NCBI GenBank assembly: GCA_002496955.1
Contig: DALZ01000133.1
Span: forward strand, 11,041-23,758
From: Euryarchaeota archaeon UBA128
GTDB lineage: Archaea; Thermoplasmatota; Poseidoniia; Poseidoniales; Poseidoniaceae
DNA length: 12,718 nucleotides
Direction of reading: 5' to 3'
The notes under the pieces are model-generated. The model was not told the origin of the DNA, did no database searches, and saw only the letters and a list, made by a program, of their open reading frames with translations. The translations under genes and the position numbers were made by a program. This document shows, piece by piece, positions 9,601-12,718 of the stretch (its first letter is position 1; each line of letters starts with the position of its first letter).

Positions 9601-10345
9601 TACACCATTCTACATCCGCGATATAGGCGCCATGAAAACCTAGACGGAACGATCCCGGAAAACATAATTGATGAATAGGAGTAATTTTCGAAATTAGGTC
9701 CAGTAACGCGCGATCCATCTCACTAAATTCGGGACAGTGGTCTAACATAACTATACCATTCAAGCCCTTAAGGGTGAATGGGACTTCTGTTGAAGACTTC
9801 AGCCTGTTTAGCAAATGAGATTTCATAAGTTGTGGATGCGTTTTCTTAGTCCTCTTCTCAAGATTTAGAAGTAGACTGCGAAATTCGTTTACTCCCGGAT
9901 CATTGTCCCAGGTCCAGGGCGTCTTTAATTCGCTCAACTCTTTATGAAGTTGTGACAGCCTCTCAGTCTTATATTCGCTCCATTTACGACCTTCAATGGG
10001 AGTGAACATCAAGGGGAAGCGCCCGTCATTAGCATACTGAACCGTTAATTGATGCACTAGGGAGAATAATAGTGCATCATTATCCATCACAATGGGCAAC
10101 CGCAGATCAAGAAAAAGTGAACTAAACAGACGCTTTAGTGTCAAATGCTTCGAGGTATCAATTGATGAAATATATTCTGAAAGTCTATCCAAGCTTGTTT
10201 TCCTGGTTGCCTCGGAAGGATAAATGATTAATTTATCATCATCGAATTTAGAGATTAAATCATTAAACAACCATTCAGGCATCAACTGCCCGCTTGGTGT
10301 GGGTTCGACTGATAGCATAGATGCTGTTTCATTAATTGCGTCCAC
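6641..10345 (-). CDS. addB: AddB-like helicase-nuclease subunit
   Basis: A 1234-residue protein of AddB architecture (Bacillus AddB is about 1170 residues). The N-terminal half is a degenerate UvrD-like helicase: I see no Walker A. Where an ATP-binding loop could be expected the protein has IIYPSEATRKTSLDRL at 40-55, so it probably does not hydrolyse ATP. The central strand ADLIILAGVDADSW at 590-603, followed by PWLD and LGIL, matches the AddB pattern 'D-hhhhGG-h-E-ghWP ... pwL ... lGL'. The C-terminal RecB-like nuclease has His915 (GLLVHEII), Asp1054 (GRIDRVD), Asp1086-Leu-Lys1088 (IRDLKN) and Gln1111/Tyr1115 (QLALY). Cys883 (RCPRGAWLE) and Cys1212, 1215 and 1218 (CQQCYYC) give a four-cysteine set like the 4Fe-4S site known in bacterial AddB, but with C-x2-C-x2-C at the end instead of the usual C-x2-C-x5-C. 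GTG 10345 is chosen because GGAGGT lies six bases upstream. It is the first certain gene of the addB-addA operon. Confidence 0.87.
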   Translation of the reverse strand: MDAINETASMLSVEPTPSGQLMPEWLFNDLISKFDDDKLIIYPSEATRKTSLDRLSEYISSIDTSKHLTLKRLFSSLFLDLRLPIVMDNDALLFSLVHQLTVQYANDGRFPLMFTPIEGRKWSEYKTERLSQLHKELSELKTPWTWDNDPGVNEFRSLLLNLEKRTKKTHPQLMKSHLLNRLKSSTEVPFTLKGLNGIVMLDHCPEFSEMDRALLDLISKITPIHQLCFPGSFRLGFHGAYIADVEWCTEGTLPEWLPPHKICNTTEEFEWKSATAIQQSTSWHRISLERKEHHISSTIELVSDYLETNQGKIIIVDGAAETKVNFWATRLQELGLICNLQSNNLREQSSIAGLINALNIGEGLESWSFSKLRRLIGNTSFPIEFSQLSNLVHPTNPDWKPKPHLDILQNISLNFHVLGGPGALERWSYTLSIAKPNLGSDIAVMSQKFEETQWWLANILRIWAPLCRESAELAGKECIGCSSSVNLPLIEPIKTGTEWLNMIFQSLDFTKLVPHEFRYSRAIPALQIVYEGHHRIMAQLHQLKFNQPTKYSDFISHILRIINQTELPKSRSESKNITILTPDEAFGLEADLIILAGVDADSWSMKAPKIPWLDTESRLKLGILNQDIEIRRARHQLKHLLNASKTVVVLDTSLDEAFGPCAPLAEFLQHQKNINQFQVLNEIPSFINPQNYDLDNLDRPWDISVTDNKSKQNCLTPRPFSMIMSSSGAIGSRSGNRGRDQIQRAGLKLSNNQAISIAPISLSNLAKSNEFEIFNDRLKRQPSHKTLERGEYLSWESREHLVSVDNLILRPSRSQAEMVTVDAEIWPHLGKRGAKSTSPAIDPRPLPPFDSGSEVFQSITGITSQQLKQKFWSASRIQSWLRCPRGAWLEKHLLANQPEDSSEDVDGRTRGLLVHEIIAHILQQHGVTEGTEIVSSPKPLCEGELDSLEKLWLSALEFIEQNAPWLSRKNAVAHHRCRDMLGIDSELWQQHLASEINLQPIGRIGRMLESELALENSAPIACEWNLNDGNNVCVITTKGDKETDFSFNLSGRIDRVDVVFVPDEIKQQAAADGVYSDNQRWIIIRDLKNIDGPKKDKQGSRHRTAIFDEVQLALYAKAWENAHPDDVVIGVGISEVGEQTHHYVEVDSTAMKYLRLAKIGIITNYTANHFTSSQDNSESEVSGFRSWIEERIQTSARAIISAEEGNFHPTPCQQCYYCRSSGMSPSAMLGGGHQ
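6652..6658 (-). promoter_or_regulatory. Strong ribosome binding site of addA inside the end of addB
   Basis: The minus strand reads GGAGGTG with seven bases before the addA ATG at 6644. The motif lies within the last codons of addB, where it encodes the C-terminal glycines. With the ATGA stop/start overlap this indicates translational coupling, which would give roughly equal amounts of the two subunits. It fixes the addA start. Confidence 0.85.
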
Positions 10346-10517
10346 AGCATGACCTCCATGTTGCGTATTGCTGCCATAGTTGACGCCCTAACAGTTGAAA
10401 ATTGCTATCGTTAACGCGTAAATCCGCACTTAATTGCCGTATCAAATCAGATTTGTGCAACGTATGCCTGGCATTGCAACCTGACTCGCCGATATCAAAG
10501 CTAGTCGAATTAACCAT
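10332..10517 (-). CDS. Possible small ORF heading the addBA operon (unknown function)
   Basis: A 61-residue reading frame from ATG 10517 (TTG 10523 is an in-frame alternative), ending in TAA 14 bases inside addB. I do not recognise it. It has a polar N-terminus, a helix-like middle (KSDLIRQLSADL, NFQLLGRQLWQQY) and three cysteines (one near residue 14 and a CC pair near the end). No membrane segment or signal peptide is visible. Its own SD is poor (GGGGGA about eight bases upstream). The C-terminal codons run through the addB SD, which may shape their composition. Support for it being real is positional: it fills most of the gap before addB, and its stop lies close enough for coupling to the addB GTG. 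It may equally be a chance frame within a leader. Confidence 0.33.
   Translation of the reverse strand: MVNSTSFDIGESGCNARHTLHKSDLIRQLSADLRVNDSNFQLLGRQLWQQYATWRSCCGRN
10352..10357 (-). promoter_or_regulatory. Ribosome binding site fixing the GTG start of addB
   Basis: The minus strand reads GGAGGT, then six bases, then GTG at 10345. The nearby ATG at 10350 is out of frame and too close to the SD, and the first in-frame ATG (10318) has no SD. A strong SD suggests that addB is not the leader gene of a leaderless transcript, which fits a small ORF or an untranslated leader upstream. Confidence 0.75.
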
Positions 10518-10651
10518 CAACAATCCCCCGTAGCATTGACCAGATTATCGATAGTTATTGAAGACTATCACGAAGAATGGGCAAAATGTAGGTTTTTCTC
10601 CGGTAAACAAACATCAGATGCATTCAAATTAACTGTCATGATAGGCAATCT
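10518..10651. promoter_or_regulatory. Divergent intergenic region between addBA and the thioredoxin-like gene
   Basis: These 134 bases must hold the promoters for both directions. I see a short inverted repeat, GATAGT - 8 bases - ACTATC at 10550-10569, that could be an operator or part of a leader hairpin. An AT-rich element, TTCAAATTAA at 10623-10632, is centred about 25 bases before the ATG at 10652, where an archaeal TATA box for a leaderless mRNA would sit, but the match to a TATA consensus is poor. No RNA gene is evident. Confidence 0.3.
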
Positions 10652-11569
10652 ATGCGAAGAGCCTTACCTCTACTAGTGACATTCCTTTTTGCCATGATGT
10701 CAATGTCTAACTCTGTTGCATTACCTGCTGTTGAAAGCAATAACGGCCCGGTGTTCGGTGGGCAACACTCAGCAGTAGCCAACCAGTCTACTCAATCTGC
10801 CGAAATTAGTTCATTACCAGCCATCGCAGAAGATTTTACTGCCACTTGGTGTGAAAATTGTGTCAAAGCAGAAGCGGCACTTGACGAGCTGGAATCTGAA
10901 GGATTACTGACCAAGTATGAATTTCACGTGGCTCCTGACCTAGATGACTCCGGATTTCTTCAACCTGAAGTAACTAGTCATCTAGAGAGCAGGTATGGAT
11001 ATCAGCGTGGCCCACCATTGGTAGCGATAAATGGCATCATGACAAAGAATGGGGTTGTCCCCGACTCAGACAGTCTTGTTTCAGATTATCGAAACATGAT
11101 GGCCGCACAACTAAATCTCGTCGATGCCACATCATCATTTACTTGGACTCCATCCGCATATTGTGAGTGCGATTTAGGTGATAATATGGGTATTATCAGT
11201 TGGAGTCTTGAAGCCAACTTATCCGCTTATCCTGATGGAATCCTGAGTGTTAATGCTTGGATTGTTGAGCAATCTACTGAGTTTAGCGGCGGTTCAAATG
11301 GCAAGAATACTTATCACGATTTAGTGCGCACAATCATCGATTTAGGCAACGATCCTCAAGGTAGCGCTAACATAACTATCCCAAATGCATATGACGGCGA
11401 CGATTTAGAAATTCATCTGGTATATATCGTCGATATACCAGACCCGGTGGATGAGGATCCCACGCCTATTACAGAAGATGAAACAAATTCTAACGGTTTG
11501 CCTGGGTTTACTCTAAGTCTTGTAATCTGTGCGATTGTTGGCGCTGTTGTTTACACCCGAAGAAATTAG
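10652..11569 (+). CDS. Secreted, C-terminally anchored thioredoxin-fold protein with a CxxC site
   Basis: A 305-residue exported protein. Seen: an N-terminal signal peptide (MRR, then a hydrophobic run to about residue 24), a polar linker, and a thioredoxin-like domain from about 55 to 155. That domain has the active site WCENC (Cys67, Cys70) after the strand EDFTAT, and a proline pair (RGPPLVAI, 121-122) at the cis-Pro loop position. A beta-rich domain follows, with Cys171 and Cys173 (CEC), then an acidic linker. The C-terminus is NGLPGF (281-286), a hydrophobic segment of about 15 residues and YTRRN. That tail resembles archaeal PGF-type sorting signals, which in haloarchaea and methanogens are processed by archaeosortase A; processing here is inference. 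Likely role: thiol-disulfide exchange outside the cytoplasmic membrane; the substrate is unknown. No DsbB/VKOR-like partner is in the window. No SD is seen before the ATG. The gene converges with the threonine aldolase, stops one base apart. Confidence 0.8.
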   Translation: MRRALPLLVTFLFAMMSMSNSVALPAVESNNGPVFGGQHSAVANQSTQSAEISSLPAIAEDFTATWCENCVKAEAALDELESEGLLTKYEFHVAPDLDDSGFLQPEVTSHLESRYGYQRGPPLVAINGIMTKNGVVPDSDSLVSDYRNMMAAQLNLVDATSSFTWTPSAYCECDLGDNMGIISWSLEANLSAYPDGILSVNAWIVEQSTEFSGGSNGKNTYHDLVRTIIDLGNDPQGSANITIPNAYDGDDLEIHLVYIVDIPDPVDEDPTPITEDETNSNGLPGFTLSLVICAIVGAVVYTRRN

Positions 11570-11585
11570 ACTATTGGGCTAATTT
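11563..11585. terminator. Inverted repeat over the convergent stop codons
   Basis: AAATTAG - 9-base loop - CTAATTT is a perfect 7-bp inverted repeat. It covers the stop codons of both the thioredoxin-like gene (TAG ending at 11569) and the threonine aldolase gene (complementary stop at 11571-11573, inside the loop). It could act as a bidirectional terminator. The stem is AT-rich and there is no long T tract beyond it, so the call is tentative. Confidence 0.35.
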
Positions 11586-12617
11586 GGCAAAGACTTCGAT
11601 AACCTTCTCGATGTCTTCATCCGTTACATGTAGGTGTATAACCGCCCTCACAGCAGTGGGGCCTACGTCTAACACATCGATGCCGTGCGATGCCAATTCT
11701 TGCATTAATTTCTTGGCGCCCATATCACTGTCTATGTATACCATGTTAGTTTCAACTGAGTCCAAATCTATGCTAAATCCAGGTAATTTACTGATGCTAG
11801 TAGCGAGGTGTTTAGCACGTGCGTGATCCTCAGCTAGTCGCTCAATATTGTGCTCTAAAGCAAATAAGCCACATGCAGCCAAAAATCCTGACTGCCGCAT
11901 CCCACCACCGAACAATTTTCGCCATCGGCTAGCTTTCGCGATAAACTGACTAGATCCAACTAAAAGACTCCCTACTGGCGCTCCTAATCCTTTAGAGAGA
12001 CAAATCGATACCGAGTCAAAATCTCTTAACATGCGTTTTATCGGAGTTTGCATTTTTACTGCTGCATTGAAAATTCGTGCGCCGTCCATGTGTATTGCGC
12101 ATCCATGTTCGCGCGCTGAAGCGGCTACTGCATCGAGATTCTCCTGCGTATAACATGTGCCTCCACCTCGGTTAGCAGTATTTTCGACGCATACCAACGT
12201 TCCATCGGGGTAATGTCCTAGACTACCCTTGGCTTTGCGCACTGCCTTGGCCACTCCTTCAGGTGTCAATTGGCCTTTCTCACCGTCAATTAACGCAACT
12301 GAAACCCCAGATAAGGCAGCATAACCTCCACCCTCATATTGATAGATATGGCTGGTCCGTTCCATGATAATCTCGTCTCCAGGCGAGGTATGTGCTCTGA
12401 TTGCAATAGCATTACTCATGGTTCCAGAGGGGACGAACAATGCCGCTTCCATACCGCACATTCCAGCAATTTTCTGTTCTAATTGACGCACTGTTGGGTC
12501 ATCTTGCAAAACATCATCACCGACAACGGATGCCATCATCGCTTCTTTCATTGCTCGGGTAGGCTGAGTAACTGTGTCGCTGCGGAGGTCTATTCTGTCA
12601 AGGTTATACTCTCGCAT
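11571..12617 (-). CDS. ltaE: Low-specificity L-threonine aldolase
   Basis: A 348-residue PLP enzyme of fold type I (beta-eliminating lyase / threonine aldolase family), full length for the family. It cleaves L-threonine or L-allo-threonine to glycine and acetaldehyde in the cytoplasm, giving a glycine supply route. Seen: the N-terminal signature DLRSDTVTQPT at 10-20, GDDV at 33-36, the SGTMSN phosphate-binding loop at 64-69, SHIYQYEGGG with His90 that stacks on the cofactor, ENT at 145-147, HMDGARIFNA at 176-185 with Asp178 facing the pyridine nitrogen and Arg181, and the Schiff-base lysine Lys209 in LSKGLGAPVGS. The C-terminal small domain includes ETNMVYI and the arginine of AVRAVIHLHV (Arg324). 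ATG 12617 is preceded by GGTGAT at 12626-12621, a weak and close-spaced SD. An upstream gene on the same strand ends about 41 bases before it, so the two may share a transcript. Specificity (L-allo versus low specificity) cannot be told. Confidence 0.95.
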   Translation of the reverse strand: MREYNLDRIDLRSDTVTQPTRAMKEAMMASVVGDDVLQDDPTVRQLEQKIAGMCGMEAALFVPSGTMSNAIAIRAHTSPGDEIIMERTSHIYQYEGGGYAALSGVSVALIDGEKGQLTPEGVAKAVRKAKGSLGHYPDGTLVCVENTANRGGGTCYTQENLDAVAASAREHGCAIHMDGARIFNAAVKMQTPIKRMLRDFDSVSICLSKGLGAPVGSLLVGSSQFIAKASRWRKLFGGGMRQSGFLAACGLFALEHNIERLAEDHARAKHLATSISKLPGFSIDLDSVETNMVYIDSDMGAKKLMQELASHGIDVLDVGPTAVRAVIHLHVTDEDIEKVIEVFAKLAQ

Positions 12618-12658
12618 GACATCACCAATTGGCCATCATTGATGAACTATCCCGAAAT

Positions 12659-12718
12659 CTAAAGCAACTTCAGATGCCCAGTCAAAGCCTCCAGTTGCTT
12701 TTCCTCAGCAGGGCCGAA
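12659..12718 (-). CDS. C-terminal end of an unidentified gene, partial
   Basis: Reading the minus strand from the right edge, one frame stays open for 19 codons (ending EALTGHLKLL) before TAG at 12661-12659; the other two frames stop within 36 bases. The residues look like a helical, charged protein tail. They are too few to name a family. The short gap to the threonine aldolase start is typical of an operon spacing. Confidence 0.45.
   Translation of the reverse strand, partial: FGPAEEKQLEALTGHLKLL
12661..12701. repeat. 9-bp inverted repeat at the 3' end of the right-edge partial gene
   Basis: AAAGCAACT at 12661-12669 is perfectly complementary to AGTTGCTTT at 12693-12701, with 23 bases between. 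It covers the last codons and the first base of the stop complement of the partial gene, just upstream of the threonine aldolase gene. It may be an mRNA 3'-end hairpin or attenuator; chance is not excluded. Confidence 0.4.

Noticed and set aside
1695..10345. A phage-defence system built on a UvrD helicase plus nuclease partner.
   Set aside because: Defence helicase-nuclease pairs exist, but the subunit order, overlap, motifs and housekeeping neighbours fit AddAB, and no mobile or defence genes lie nearby.

Overview
The window looks like a compact, AT-leaning archaeal chromosome segment, most likely from a marine planktonic Thermoplasmatota (Marine Group II, Poseidoniia). The evidence for this is indirect. 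The secreted thioredoxin-like protein ends in a 'GLPGF' motif, a membrane segment and a basic tail, in the style of archaeal PGF-type C-terminal sorting signals. The first gene on the minus strand has a TATA-like box about 26 bases upstream of its ATG and no Shine-Dalgarno (SD) sequence, as expected for a leaderless archaeal mRNA. Genes inside transcription units have strong GGAGGT-type SDs. A bacterial source is not excluded.

Layout. 1-532 (minus) is the N-terminal part of a COG0523/CobW-type GTPase that runs off the left edge. Divergent from it, 634-1032 and 1054-1698 (plus) encode a small DsrE-like protein and a class I SAM-dependent methyltransferase. 1695-10345 (minus) is a two-gene helicase-nuclease operon: an AddB-like subunit (1234 aa, GTG start with a strong SD) overlaps by an ATGA an unusually large AddA-like UvrD helicase/nuclease (1649 aa). 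A possible 61-residue ORF at 10332-10517 precedes addB and overlaps its start. After a short divergent intergenic region, 10652-11569 (plus) encodes a secreted, membrane-anchored CxxC thioredoxin-fold protein. 11571-12617 (minus) is a low-specificity L-threonine aldolase. The last 60 bases hold the C-terminal end of another minus-strand gene.

How the genes work together. AddA and AddB should form one complex that unwinds and degrades DNA from double-strand ends before recombination. Archaea usually do this with HerA-NurA and Mre11-Rad50, so an apparently intact two-nuclease AddAB pair is the most notable item if the archaeal assignment holds. Both subunits keep a full PD-(D/E)xK nuclease motif set, and each has four cysteines flanking that domain where an iron-sulfur cluster could sit. 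The other genes are metabolic or housekeeping and look unrelated to each other.

Gene packing is tight: two convergent gene pairs are separated by -4 and +1 bases. Inverted repeats overlap the stop codons at both convergent junctions and at the partial gene on the right edge. I saw no tRNA, rRNA, CRISPR array, insertion sequence or integrase.
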